Below, one piece after another: positions 25,166-34,221 of a stretch of 64,000 nt of DNA. The stretch's first letter is position 1. Each line of letters opens with the position of its first letter. The notes under the pieces are model-generated. The model searched no databases, was not told where the DNA came from, and was given only the letters and a program-made list of their open reading frames with translations. A program made the position numbers and the translations under genes. Origin of the DNA: Stutzerimonas stutzeri (lineage in GTDB: Bacteria > Pseudomonadota > Gammaproteobacteria > Pseudomonadales > Pseudomonadaceae). The DNA lies in NCBI RefSeq assembly GCF_019090095.1, contig NZ_JAGQFP010000003.1, positions 248,001 through 312,000 on the forward strand. The letters are read 5' to 3'.

Positions 25166-26818
25166 TCACCACAACCAGCCCAACCACAGTAAAGCCGCCA
25201 GAAACCAGGCGCTCGACGCCAGCACGCCGGCCTTCCAGAAACGGTTCCAGCGGCGCTCCCGTTGTCGCCAGCGCGAGGCATCCGGGTGGAGAGTCGGCAC
25301 AGCCAACGGAGGGCGCAACACCAGCCGTCGGAGCCGTAACGAAAGCGTCAGCGCCGGGTTGGGTAGATGGGCCAGGCGTGTCGGGACCGTCCAATCGCGC
25401 TTGAGCGCCACGGCTGCCATACCCAGCGCGAGCAGCAGCGGCCATAGCGCAGCCCAGATGCCCCCCGGATAGAGGCCGTGCAGCATCGAATCGCGCAAGG
25501 CGGGCCACAGCCAGGGCAATAGCAACGAACAGCAGCTGAGCAGAGCCCAAGGCAACAGCTGAGCCAGCGGCAGCGGCCTCGCTGGGGCATCGCGGGCATC
25601 CTGACCCAGTCGCCACAGTGCGCGGATCAGCAGCAGCGAGGTCGTCAGGCTGCCGAGGCTCAGCCAGATCAGCCAGCCTTCGAACTCACCGGTGTGCCAG
25701 GCGTCTTTCAAGGCCGTCTTCACTGCCCCGCCGCTGGTCAGCGGCAGCCCCGCGATTGCCAGCGCCGGCAGCGCCAAGAGCAGCCAGCCGATACGCGGCA
25801 GACGACCGGCGTGAATCAACCCCGCTGCCAGAAACAGCGCGCCCTTGGCCAGGCCGTGATGAACGCCGTAGAGCATCAGCACGATGGTTAGCGCCTGCCA
25901 CTGCTCCGGATGCCGCCAGACCAGCGCCAGCAGCATCACCAGGTAGCCCATCTGGCTGACCGATGAGTACGCCAGTACTGCCTTCGCCTTGTCCGCAACC
26001 AGCCCGAGCAGTGCCGGATAGACCGCACCGAAGATACCCACGCCGAGCAATACCTCCGCCCAGCTCGAGAGCAGCGGATCGCTCTGCGGCAGGCAGCGCC
26101 AGAGCCCCAGCAAGCCGGCCTTGAGCATCGCCCCGGACAGAACAGCGCTGGCCGGCGCGGGTGCGGCCGGGTGTGCCAGCGGCAACCAGACATGCAGGGG
26201 CCAGAAGCCGGCCTTCAAACCAAGACCGAGCAACAACAAGCTCAGCGTCAGGCCGTCCAGAGGCAGCGCCTGCCAGGCGGCGAAGCTGAAAGCGCCGTCC
26301 GCGGCATGGCTGCGCAGCATCAAGCCGGCCAACAGCGCCATCTCGCCGCAGATCGCCAGTTGCAGGTACAGCCGCCCGGCGCGGCGCGGGCCCGGTCCGC
26401 CCTGGTGAACGATCAACCCGTAGGCGGCGAGGCTCATGACACTGAATCCCAGATAGAAGCTCAGCGCGTCAGTGGCGATGATCAGCAGCAGGTTCCCGGC
26501 CAGTGCCAGCAGCCAGAAGGTCCAGAAGCGCAGCCGCTGCGGGTCGTCCTGCTGGCTGCTGCTGGCGAAGATACCCGCACAGCCCCAGAGCAACGCCGTG
26601 AACGCCAACCAGGCGCGGGAGAGGTCGTCCGCAGCGCCCCAGCGCACGCCGTCCCAAAGCATTGGCAAGGCCAATGTCGGCGCCGGAAAGAGAACCATCG
26701 CCAGGGCCGGGAGGCAGGCCAGCCACAGCCAGCCGATCGCGTGCTCGCGCCAGACAGCGAGGCCAACGGCGGCCAGGAGTGGCGCCAGCGGCACCAGTAG
26801 CCAGAGCCCCGCACTCAT
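25166..26818 (-). CDS. NuoL/M/N-type antiporter-like subunit of the Mrp-like complex, third copy
   Basis: 550-residue inner-membrane protein, last gene of the Mrp-like operon. It has the proton-conducting transporter domain with the helix-7/8 segment GLGLKAGFWPLHVWLPLAHP (K202) and the second lysine region SGAMLKAGLLG. The helix-5 position that is Glu in active antiporter subunits is Ser126 here (DALSFYLGFSVMSLAAYG). A C-terminal extension with basic residues (about 480-530) and a final helix follows. The start codon overlaps the previous stop as ATGA. Length and extension resemble NuoL/MrpA N-terminal halves. Confidence 0.85.
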   Translation of the reverse strand: MSAGLWLLVPLAPLLAAVGLAVWREHAIGWLWLACLPALAMVLFPAPTLALPMLWDGVRWGAADDLSRAWLAFTALLWGCAGIFASSSQQDDPQRLRFWTFWLLALAGNLLLIIATDALSFYLGFSVMSLAAYGLIVHQGGPGPRRAGRLYLQLAICGEMALLAGLMLRSHAADGAFSFAAWQALPLDGLTLSLLLLGLGLKAGFWPLHVWLPLAHPAAPAPASAVLSGAMLKAGLLGLWRCLPQSDPLLSSWAEVLLGVGIFGAVYPALLGLVADKAKAVLAYSSVSQMGYLVMLLALVWRHPEQWQALTIVLMLYGVHHGLAKGALFLAAGLIHAGRLPRIGWLLLALPALAIAGLPLTSGGAVKTALKDAWHTGEFEGWLIWLSLGSLTTSLLLIRALWRLGQDARDAPARPLPLAQLLPWALLSCCSLLLPWLWPALRDSMLHGLYPGGIWAALWPLLLALGMAAVALKRDWTVPTRLAHLPNPALTLSLRLRRLVLRPPLAVPTLHPDASRWRQRERRWNRFWKAGVLASSAWFLAALLWLGWLW

Positions 26819-28311
26819 AGCGCGAACTCCCGGTTGACGATCAGTTGCGCCCAGCCCAACGGGCTCAAGGCCGTGCCCGCCAATACCCCGACCAGCACCG
26901 ACAATGCAGCGGTGAACAGCGCGGGCAAGAGCAGCATCCAATGGGTTTCCCAGCGCTCCTCGCGCCAGCTGTCTGCATGCCAGTCGGCCGGCGCGGCGAA
27001 CCAGCCACGCCAGAGCAGCGGCAGGAAGTACCCCGCGTTGAGCAGCGCCGAACCCATCAGGACCAGCAGCACCCAATCCTGCCCGACTTCCAGCGCGCCC
27101 ATGCCCAGCGCCCATTTGCTGACGAAACCGGCGATCGGTGGAATCCCGATCATGCCCAGCGCCCCGATACTGAACGCCGCCATGGTCAGCGGCATACGCC
27201 GGCCGACGCCGTCCATTTCGCGGATGCGATGGATGCCCAGGGTTTCGGCGAAGTTGCCTGCGCAATAGAACAGCGTCACCTTCATCAGCCCCTGATGGAC
27301 CAGATGCACCAGCCCGCCAACTGCCGCGATCGGCCCGAGCAGCGCAACGCCCAGGGTCACGTACGACACCTGGCTGATGGTGGAATAGGCCAGGCGCTTC
27401 TTCAGCTCCTGCTGCTGCAGGGCGCGCAACGAACCGTAAAGGATGGTCGCCGCGGCCAGCCAGAGCAGCGGGCCGGCCATGTCCAGCTGTTCCATCGCCT
27501 CGGCGCCGTAGACGTCGTAAACGACTCGGATGATGCCGAACGCACCGGCCTTGACCACCGCGACGGCGTGCAGCAGCGCACTGACCGGCGCCGGGGCCAC
27601 CATCGCCTTGGGCAGCCAGCCATGCAGCGGGATCAGCGCCGCCTTGACCCCAAGCCCGGCGATCAGCAGCACGAAGGCCACCCGCAAGGCCAGGCCGTGC
27701 TCGTCTACCGCCTGCAGCAGGTAACCGCCCGGCTGGAAATCCTGGCCGCCGGCCAGCTCATGCAGCAGGGCCACGCCCATCAGCACCAGCGCGCCACCGC
27801 CTATGGTGTAGGTCAGGTAAACGCGCCCGGCCCGCAGCGATTCCGGCGTGCCGCGATGCACCACCAGCGGAAAGGTCGCCAAGGTCAGCATTTCGTAGAA
27901 CAGCAGGAAACTGACCAGATTACCGGCCAGCGCGAGCCCTACCGTGGCACTGACGCAGAGGCTGAAATAGCCGAAGAAACGCGATTGCGCCGGCGAGTGT
28001 TCCAGATAGCCGATGGCGTAGATGGTCGTGGCCATCCACAGCACCGACGACAGCGTGACGAACAGCAGCGACAGCGCATCGCCTTGCAGAACCAGCGGCG
28101 CGCCGGGCAGAAATGGCAAGCTGAAACGAAACTCCAGGCCGCGGCTGACGCCGTAGATCATCGCCGCGACCAGCAGCAATTTGATCACCACGCCTACGAG
28201 GTTGAGCGTGACCCGCAGACGCTGCTGGTCCTCTCGCAGGGTGAAAATCAGCAACCCGGGGATCAGCGAACTGAGCACGATCGCCAGCGGTAACCAGTGG
28301 GTCCAGTTCAT
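26815..28311 (-). CDS. NuoM/MrpD-type antiporter-like subunit, second copy
   Basis: 498-residue inner-membrane protein with about 14 helices. Conserved functional residues of the antiporter family are present: E140 in LLFYEMLTLATFPLV, K223 in GLGVKAALIPLHGWLPKAMV, and the following PAPVSALLHAVAVVKAG and the discontinuous helix 12 region PPIAGFVSKW. It therefore looks competent for proton translocation. It overlaps both neighbours by 4 bases (ATGA). Confidence 0.87.
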   Translation of the reverse strand: MNWTHWLPLAIVLSSLIPGLLIFTLREDQQRLRVTLNLVGVVIKLLLVAAMIYGVSRGLEFRFSLPFLPGAPLVLQGDALSLLFVTLSSVLWMATTIYAIGYLEHSPAQSRFFGYFSLCVSATVGLALAGNLVSFLLFYEMLTLATFPLVVHRGTPESLRAGRVYLTYTIGGGALVLMGVALLHELAGGQDFQPGGYLLQAVDEHGLALRVAFVLLIAGLGVKAALIPLHGWLPKAMVAPAPVSALLHAVAVVKAGAFGIIRVVYDVYGAEAMEQLDMAGPLLWLAAATILYGSLRALQQQELKKRLAYSTISQVSYVTLGVALLGPIAAVGGLVHLVHQGLMKVTLFYCAGNFAETLGIHRIREMDGVGRRMPLTMAAFSIGALGMIGIPPIAGFVSKWALGMGALEVGQDWVLLVLMGSALLNAGYFLPLLWRGWFAAPADWHADSWREERWETHWMLLLPALFTAALSVLVGVLAGTALSPLGWAQLIVNREFAL

Positions 28312-29732
28312 CGGGCCACCCCACCAAGCCAGAGCAGCAAGGGTTCGCTGATCAGCGCCAGGCTCAGCACCAACAGTGCCGGCAGCATCGCCAGCCATTG
28401 CGCCACCGCATCGGGCTTGAGGCTGGGCGGATTGGGCCGCGCACGGTCGAAGCCCAGCGCCACCACGCGGAACACATAGGCAGCGGACATCAAGGTGCCG
28501 AGCAACACGCCGAATGCCCAGGGCCAGTGTTGCGGATGCTCGAACAAGGGTTGCAGCATCAACCACTTGGCCAGGAACCCGCCGCTGGGCGGCAGGCCGA
28601 TCAGGCTACCGCCCGCGACGGCGAACGTCGCCATCGCCACCGGCATGTTCTGGCTGGCGCCCTTCAATGCGCGCACCCGACGGGTACCCAGCACACGTTG
28701 CAGCTCGCCGGCCGCCAGAAACATCGACACCTTGGCCAGGCCATGGGCGAGGATGAACAGCCACAGCGCGGCCTCCAGGCGCGGCTCCTGCCAATGCAAC
28801 AGCAGGCCGAGCGCCAGCAGCGCATAGCCCAGCTGCGCGACCGTCGAATAGGCCACCAGCACTTTCAGACGCGGCGCACGCAACGCCGACCAGCCACCGG
28901 ACAGCAGCGCGAGGATGCCGGCACCGGCGAACAGAACCCCGGCCTGGCGCCCCAACTCCGGCGGTGCGATCTCGCTCCAGATCAGCCAGAGGATGTAGAT
29001 CGGCCCCTTGACCACCAGCGCGGAAAGCAAGGCGCTGACCGCCGTCGGTGCGCCAGCATGGGCGGGCGGCAGCCAGAGGTGCAGCGGCCAGAGCGCCGCC
29101 TTGAGCATCAGCCCCAGGCTCATCAATAGCAGTGCCAACCGGGTTGTGCGATCGGCCTCGGTGAGCTCCGCCAGCACCTGGACATCGAGCACAGCGTAAC
29201 GGCCATAGAACAACGCGACGCCGAACAGGTAGGCGAGCGAGCCGGCCAGCGACAGCATCAGGTAATTGAACGCCGGGCGATACGCCTTGCGCCCGGCCAG
29301 AGCCACCAGTGCCACGGCGCTGAGGCTCAGCAGTTCGAGCGTCACATACAGGTTGAACAGGTCCGCCGACAGCCAGAGCGCCGCCAGCGAGGCATGCAGC
29401 AGACAGGACAAAGGCCAGTAATCTTCACTGCCTGTGGCGTGCGGGCTACGCGCGGCGTACAACGCCACCAGCAGGTGCAACCCGGCGGTGAACACCAACA
29501 GCAGCGCCGTCAGTGGCGTCAGCTGGAAACGGATCGCCAGCGGCGTTTCCCAACCACCGATCTGCAGCAATTGCGGCCCGAGGTGCATCGCCTGTTGCAA
29601 GGCAAACGCCGCCGCGACCAGGCTCGCGATGCTCATCAGGATCACGCAGAGGCCACTGCGACCTGGCCGCAACAAGACCAGCAGCAGGCCCCCAACCAGC
29701 GGCAACGACAGGCTCAGCAACGCCGCACTCAT
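28308..29732 (-). CDS. MrpD/NuoN-type antiporter-like subunit, first copy
   Basis: 474-residue inner-membrane protein with the proton-conducting transporter domain. E133 (NLYVTLELLSLSAV), K211 (LMLKAALWPLHLWLPPAHAG), PTAVSALLSALVVKG and the PPSGGFLAKWL segment are all present. It follows the MrpC-like subunit, the position mrpD holds in canonical operons, so this is the best candidate for MrpD. Four-base overlaps with both neighbours. Confidence 0.87.
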   Translation of the reverse strand: MSAALLSLSLPLVGGLLLVLLRPGRSGLCVILMSIASLVAAAFALQQAMHLGPQLLQIGGWETPLAIRFQLTPLTALLLVFTAGLHLLVALYAARSPHATGSEDYWPLSCLLHASLAALWLSADLFNLYVTLELLSLSAVALVALAGRKAYRPAFNYLMLSLAGSLAYLFGVALFYGRYAVLDVQVLAELTEADRTTRLALLLMSLGLMLKAALWPLHLWLPPAHAGAPTAVSALLSALVVKGPIYILWLIWSEIAPPELGRQAGVLFAGAGILALLSGGWSALRAPRLKVLVAYSTVAQLGYALLALGLLLHWQEPRLEAALWLFILAHGLAKVSMFLAAGELQRVLGTRRVRALKGASQNMPVAMATFAVAGGSLIGLPPSGGFLAKWLMLQPLFEHPQHWPWAFGVLLGTLMSAAYVFRVVALGFDRARPNPPSLKPDAVAQWLAMLPALLVLSLALISEPLLLWLGGVAR

Positions 29733-30007
29733 CGGCGCGGCTCCTCTCGATGCGCCACCCCGGCCAGCCGCAGCGCCAGAGCGGTGGCGCTGACCGCGAC
29801 CACCAGCCCGGTCACCACCAGTGCCACCAGCAGCGGATCGGTTGGCTGGCGGCGCGCCGCCAGCGCGATCATCACCAGAAACACGCCGCTGCCCATCAGG
29901 TTGAAGGCGATGATCCGCCGCAGCGCCTGACGCAAGGTCAGCAGTCCGTGCAGCCCAAGCAGCCAGAGGGCCGCACCGATGATCATCCAGAACAGACTGC
30001 TACTCAT
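29729..30007 (-). CDS. mrpC: MrpC/NuoK-like subunit
   Basis: 92 residues with three helices, the NuoK/MrpC pattern: FWMIIGAALWLLGLHGLLTL, RRIIAFNLMGSGVFLVMIAL and PLLVALVVTGLVVAVSATAL. The GxxL..R-I-I-x-N-L-x-x-x-V arrangement in helix 2 and DPLLVALVVT-IVV-like helix 3 are typical. It overlaps the upstream MrpB-fusion gene and downstream antiporter subunit by 4 bases each. Confidence 0.87.
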   Translation of the reverse strand: MSSSLFWMIIGAALWLLGLHGLLTLRQALRRIIAFNLMGSGVFLVMIALAARRQPTDPLLVALVVTGLVVAVSATALALRLAGVAHREEPRR

Positions 30008-30915
30008 GGGGCGACCTCCTCGCCTTCGCCCACCACCAGCAGACTCAGGCTGGCGCCAATCGCCAGCGTCGCGACCGCTTCGATCAGCACGATCAGGGGC
30101 TTGGCCGCGCCATCCGGGTAGGTGAGCCAGCCCTCGCCCAGCCAGGCGGTTGCCAGCGCGACGCTGATGAACACCAGCAAGCCGCCCAGCACCAGCAGGC
30201 GCAGCGGCGCGAACGACCAGCGCACCCGAGGCAGGTGCCCGGACAGTCGCAGCAGCACGACCCCCGAGGCGAGCAAAGCGCCAGCCTGAAAGGCGCCACC
30301 CGGCGCACTGGCGCCCCGCCAGAGAATGTAGCCAGCGGCCAGCACCAGCAACGGCGCCAGCACCCGTGCCCAAGCCCGCAACAGCGGCCAGGGTTCGGCC
30401 AGGTCCAGCGGTCGCGGGCCGAGTTGCCGGGCGCCAAGCAGCGCCAATAACAGGACGGCCAGCTCCAACAGCGTGTCCCAGGCGCGGTAGTTCAGCAGCA
30501 CGGCGGTCACCGGATGGCTGACGCCGCTTTCATCCAGGTGCCGAGCGATCAGCGCAGGCAAACGCGGCTCCAATCCACTCAGCGGCGCGAGCCCTTGCAC
30601 CAGCAGGATGAGCAGTGGCAGCACCACAGCTGCCGCGCCGAGGCGCAGTCGCGTACGGGAGACATCCGGCAGATCGGCCGAGCCGGGCTGGCCCGCCAGT
30701 GCCGTGAACAGCAGAACGCCGGTAAGTCCCGCGCCGATCGCCGCTTCGGCCAGCGCCAGGTCCGCAGCGCCGAGCCGCGCCCAGATCAGCGCCAGCGCCA
30801 GGCCGAAGGCAATGAACAGCAGCACGCTGGCGTAGAGGTTGCGTCCGTGCAGCGCACCGAAGGCAAGCCCGAGCAGCAGCGCGCCGAGCACCCCGTCGAA
30901 CAGCCACTCAGTCAT
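30004..30915 (-). CDS. Fusion of MrpA C-terminal (DUF4040/MbhE) part with MrpB
   Basis: 303-residue membrane protein. Residues 1-80 are a DUF4040/MbhD-like unit (RLGAADLALAEAAIGAGLTG); residues about 140-165 resemble the MbhE/MrpA tail (LLNYRAWDTLLELAVLLLAL); residues about 185-295 are MnhB/MrpB-like, with RGASAPGGAFQAGALLASG corresponding to the N-A-P-G-G-G-F signature. In Firmicute Mrp the first two parts belong to the large MrpA; here they are fused to MrpB and separate from any NuoL-like domain. It overlaps mrpG by 8 bases. Confidence 0.82.
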   Translation of the reverse strand: MTEWLFDGVLGALLLGLAFGALHGRNLYASVLLFIAFGLALALIWARLGAADLALAEAAIGAGLTGVLLFTALAGQPGSADLPDVSRTRLRLGAAAVVLPLLILLVQGLAPLSGLEPRLPALIARHLDESGVSHPVTAVLLNYRAWDTLLELAVLLLALLGARQLGPRPLDLAEPWPLLRAWARVLAPLLVLAAGYILWRGASAPGGAFQAGALLASGVVLLRLSGHLPRVRWSFAPLRLLVLGGLLVFISVALATAWLGEGWLTYPDGAAKPLIVLIEAVATLAIGASLSLLVVGEGEEVAP

Positions 30916-31201
30916 CGCGTGGTTCCTCGTCGGCCTGCCGCGCCAGCAATTGGCACGCCGTGGCGCTGGAGGCCAGCAGCAACAGCCAGATCAGCAGCAT
31001 CTGCCCGACTTCCCAAAGGCTGTCGGCACGCAGCGACAGACCGGCGATGACCAGCCCGAGTCCCAGGGTGTCGGCCTTGGTCAGGGCGTGCAGGCGGCTG
31101 ACCGTATCGGGAAAGCGCAGCAGGCCGACGCTACCGGCGACAAAGAACAACAGGCCGCCGATCAGCAACAGCCAGCTGAGGCCGTCCAGCAGCTCAGCCA
31201 T
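30908..31201 (-). CDS. mrpG: MrpG-like subunit
   Basis: 97 residues, three helices. The MnhG signature LRFPDTVSRLHALTKADTLG is intact, followed by a hydrophobic helix (LIWLLLLASSATACQLLA) and an acidic/basic tail. Overlaps mrpF and the MrpB-fusion gene by 8 bases each. Confidence 0.9.
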   Translation of the reverse strand: MAELLDGLSWLLLIGGLLFFVAGSVGLLRFPDTVSRLHALTKADTLGLGLVIAGLSLRADSLWEVGQMLLIWLLLLASSATACQLLARQADEEPRDD

Positions 31202-31445
31202 GCCCGCCCCTGCGCAGCAATTGCACCAGCGCGGCGCTCGCCACCGCTGCGAGCAGCCCCAGCAGCAGCGCTACATCACGCAACGCCGGCTGCTGTTGCC
31301 ATTGGGCCAGCACCAGCAGCAGGGCGGTGCCGGTGGTGCCGAACAGCTGGATGGCCAACAGCCGGTCGACCCGTGCCGGGCCAAGCACCACGCGCCCGAG
31401 GCCAACGAGGATGGTCAGCAGCAACAGAGCAGAGTACAGCGCCAT
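31194..31445 (-). CDS. mrpF: MrpF-like subunit
   Basis: 83 residues with three helices. The MnhF pattern is visible: RVVLGPARVDRLLAIQLFGT (the G-P-x-x-x-D-R-x-x-A motif) and ALRDVALLLGLLAAVASAAL. The ATG at 31445 overlaps the mrpE stop (TGATG), so the two are translationally coupled. Confidence 0.88.
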   Translation of the reverse strand: MALYSALLLLTILVGLGRVVLGPARVDRLLAIQLFGTTGTALLLVLAQWQQQPALRDVALLLGLLAAVASAALVQLLRRGGHG

Positions 31446-31936
31446 CAACGCCAGGCCCCGGGGGCGAGCAATCGCTCCAGTCGCCGTTCAAGGGCCTGCA
31501 CGGTGGCTTCCCAGGGCTGGCGCTGATCGAGCACGTGCACGCGCATGCGGTCACCGTCGACCCGCGACGCCAGGGTCCCCGGCAACAGGCCGACCAGCGC
31601 CGAGAGCACCAGCCGCACCTGGGATGAAGGAGACGTGAGGCTGTAATCAAGCCAGGCTGGCTGCAGCGATCGCCTGGGATGCAGTGCGCGCAACGCCACA
31701 TCCCAGGCGCCCGCAGCCATCTTGCCGAGAAAGAACCCGAGGAAGCCCGGCAGCGCAGGCAGTGAGGGATGCCAGGGTCGCAGGCCCAACCAGAGCGACA
31801 ACGCGGCAGCAAGCAGCACGCTCGGCACGCCAAGGCTCCAACCATCACCTTCGGTAAACAGCGCCCACATCAATGCGTACAGGGCCACCCAGCCCAGCCC
31901 GTCCAGCCAGCGGTGCTGCCCCCTGAGTCCGCTCAT
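31445..31936 (-). CDS. mrpE: MrpE-like subunit, first gene of the Mrp-like operon
   Basis: 163 residues, N-terminal two membrane helices (WVALYALMWALFTEG and VLLAAALSLWLGL), a third near FLGFFLGKMAAGAWDVALRA, and a cytoplasmic C-terminal domain with LVGLLPGTLASRVDGDRMRV, VHVLD and EATVQALERRLERLL, as in MnhE. An AAGGAGG ribosome site 7 bases upstream fixes the ATG at 31936. The order E-F-G-(A'B)-C-D-D-L differs from the A-B-C-D-E-F-G order of Bacillus and resembles archaeal/Mbh-type modules. Confidence 0.88.
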   Translation of the reverse strand: MSGLRGQHRWLDGLGWVALYALMWALFTEGDGWSLGVPSVLLAAALSLWLGLRPWHPSLPALPGFLGFFLGKMAAGAWDVALRALHPRRSLQPAWLDYSLTSPSSQVRLVLSALVGLLPGTLASRVDGDRMRVHVLDQRQPWEATVQALERRLERLLAPGAWR

Positions 31937-32349
31937 TGCTGCCCCTCCTTGTCGTGCCACGTTCTGTATTGAACGGACGGGCGGTGCAGCGTTCCGCCAA
32001 ACAGGTGCTCAGGCTTGTTTCAATGCATTGCCGGTAGCGCGTTTCGCTGAGCCCACACGCTCAAGCGAGGCTGCGTGCCCGCTTCCATCGAGCGATCAGC
32101 GCATCGCGCAGGCGTTGCTGCCTTGCAACAGCGGCACTCGCCCCATCCCGGGCAGGGACGCCCCTTCCAAGTGCAGAAATTCCCCGTATAGTGCGCCGTC
32201 GCCTTCGGGTGCGCCGACTTCACCAGGTCTGGCGCTTGCCGAAGCTCAGGGCATGATCCTTGCCTGACCTATACCGCAGCCCATCACCCCGGCGCTGCGT
32301 TTGCCGAATGCCCTATCCGGGTGGCCGGCCTGATGCTGGAGATACACGA
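31937..32349. other. Intergenic region between divergent mrp-like operon and ABM gene
   Basis: 413 bases without a supportable gene. Promoters of both divergent units should lie here; TATAGT at 32187-32192 is a possible -10 for the rightward gene, with only a weak -35. I see no operator-like symmetry. Confidence 0.45.
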
Positions 32350-32925
32350 ATGTCTACCAAACCCGTCACCCTGATGGTGGCCCGCCGCGTGCGCGATGGC
32401 CGTTATCACGATCTTCTGGCCTGGCTGCACGAAGGTGAACTGCTGGCCGCGGACTTTCCTGGCTACCTCGGCTCCGGCGTGCTGGCCCCGCCGCCTGGCG
32501 ACGACGAGTTCCAGATCGTCTTCCGTTTCGTCGACGAACACACCCTGGACGCCTGGGAGCATTCCGCTTCGCGTCGGGCCTGGCTGCAGCGGGGTAGCGA
32601 GCTGTTCGGCCAGCCCCACGAGCACCGGGCCCGCGGCATCGATGCCTGGTTCGGCGGCACCGACAGCCCACCGCCGCCGCGCTGGAAGCAAAGCGTGGCG
32701 ATCTGGCTGGCGTTCTTTCCGGTCTCGCTGCTGTTCAACACGCTGTTCGGAGGTCTGCTCGGCGAACTCAACCTGGTGACGCGCATTCTGCTCAGCACCC
32801 TGGCCCTGACGCCACTGATGACCTATCTCTTCATCCCGCTGTCCACGCGCCTGCTGGCGCCCTGGCTGCACGCCCCGCGACGCCCACCCATCCGCGAATC
32901 CAAGCAGCCGCTCTCCGCCCGCTGA
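32350..32925 (+). CDS. Antibiotic biosynthesis monooxygenase-fold membrane protein
   Basis: 191 residues. The N-terminal ferredoxin-like ABM domain (about 5-100) is recognisable in VTLMVARRVRDGRYHDLLAW, FPGYLGSGVL and IVFRFVDEHTLDAWEHS; the C-terminal half has two membrane helices (WLAFFPVSLLFNTLFGG and ILLSTLALTPLMTYLFIPLS) and a basic tail. ABM proteins of this membrane-bound kind are common and uncharacterised; a quinol monooxygenase activity is not established. The ATG at 32350 matches the domain start. Confidence 0.77.
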   Translation: MSTKPVTLMVARRVRDGRYHDLLAWLHEGELLAADFPGYLGSGVLAPPPGDDEFQIVFRFVDEHTLDAWEHSASRRAWLQRGSELFGQPHEHRARGIDAWFGGTDSPPPPRWKQSVAIWLAFFPVSLLFNTLFGGLLGELNLVTRILLSTLALTPLMTYLFIPLSTRLLAPWLHAPRRPPIRESKQPLSAR

Positions 32926-33132
32926 TCGGATGAAAGCAAAAAGCCATCAAAAAGCATTGCTGCCATTCGTCTGACGTCATTAAAGTGCCACCATCGCGAG
33001 CCGACAACTTGCCCAACTCTCAACCAGCCATGCCCAGCATTGCTGAGCGGAAGCGGGTGGGCATTCGGCTTCGCCATGCAGCCGGACTCAGCGCGTCGAT
33101 CCGGGCAAGGAAACCAGCGGATGGAGCAATCG

Positions 33133-34221
33133 ATGAACAGCACGACACCGGCTTTGCCTCAGCTGCGGCGCCTCTGCGCAGCCACATTGATTGCCGCCAG
33201 CCTGCTGATTCCCGCGCCGGCGGTACGCGCTGCGCAGACACTCACTCTGCTGAACTGGGAGGAGTACCTGAGCGAGGCGGCGATCGAGCGCTGGCAGGCC
33301 GAGACCGGCGTGAGCATCCAGCAGATCTACTTCGACAGCGGTGACAAGCGCGACGAGATACTCGCCAGGCCGGATCACCAGATCGATCTGGTGTTGACCG
33401 AGCGCATCAGCTCCGGGCGCTTCGGGGAGCGCGCCCTGCTCGATACCATCGAGGATGAGAAGCTGCCGAACCTGCGCCACGTCTCACAGCGCTGGCGAGA
33501 CAGCTGCGGCCCCTACAGCGTCCCCTACCTGTGGGGAACGCTGGGCATCGCGTACCGCGCCGACCGTCTTCAGCAGGCGCCGCTATCCTGGGCCGACCTG
33601 CTGATACCGAGCGCGCATCAGGCCCCGCACATCATCATGATGGAAGACCACGAGGACGTGCTGGCCGCGCCGCTGATCTATCAGCAGCATTCGATCAACA
33701 CCTCCAGCAACGACGAACTCAAGGCGGCCTTCGCCCTGCTTCAGGCACAGTCGAGCGCCGTACTGACCTATGAATACGCGATCACGTCACTGCGCAGCCA
33801 GCGCCATCTGAATCAGGCGGACATGGCCCTGGCCTACAGCGGTGATCAGCTGGTGCTCAACGACGTCGAAGGCATCGAGGGTAAGCCCTGGCGCTACGTA
33901 GTGCCCGATGAAGGCACCCTGCTCTGGGTCGACTGCCTGGCCATCCCGGCCAGTACACCGAAAAAAGCCCTGGCCTATCGCTTCCTGAACTTCATCAGCG
34001 ACCCCGAGATCGCCGCGCTGAACGCCGCGCAGCTGAGCGTCGCGACCCCCAACGCCGCAGCACAGGCGCTGCTGCCCGAATCGATCCGGCAAGACCCGAG
34101 CATCTACCCACCTGAAGCGGTACTGGAACGCAGCCAGGTCTACGAGTCGCGCCCACTGGACGCGACGCAGACACGACGGCGCATCATCAGCGCACTGATA
34201 AACGCCCATGACGCTCGGTAA
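33133..34221 (+). CDS. PotD-like periplasmic polyamine-binding protein, NspS-type sensor partner
   Basis: 362 residues. A signal peptide (LRRLCAATLIAASLLIPAPA) is followed by a family-1 (PotD/PotF) solute-binding fold: LTLLNWEEYLSEAAIERWQA, QIYFDSGDKRDEILARPD, SVPYLWGTLGIAYRAD and ALAYRFLNFISDPEIAA. No ABC permease or ATPase gene is adjacent; instead the gene overlaps by 14 bases a membrane GGDEF-EAL protein. This is the arrangement of Vibrio NspS-MbaA, where the binding protein reports norspermidine/spermidine to the c-di-GMP enzyme. A ligand is inferred, not shown. ATG 33133 has GGAG 6 bases upstream; ATG 33121 is an alternative. Confidence 0.85.
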   Translation: MNSTTPALPQLRRLCAATLIAASLLIPAPAVRAAQTLTLLNWEEYLSEAAIERWQAETGVSIQQIYFDSGDKRDEILARPDHQIDLVLTERISSGRFGERALLDTIEDEKLPNLRHVSQRWRDSCGPYSVPYLWGTLGIAYRADRLQQAPLSWADLLIPSAHQAPHIIMMEDHEDVLAAPLIYQQHSINTSSNDELKAAFALLQAQSSAVLTYEYAITSLRSQRHLNQADMALAYSGDQLVLNDVEGIEGKPWRYVVPDEGTLLWVDCLAIPASTPKKALAYRFLNFISDPEIAALNAAQLSVATPNAAAQALLPESIRQDPSIYPPEAVLERSQVYESRPLDATQTRRRIISALINAHDAR

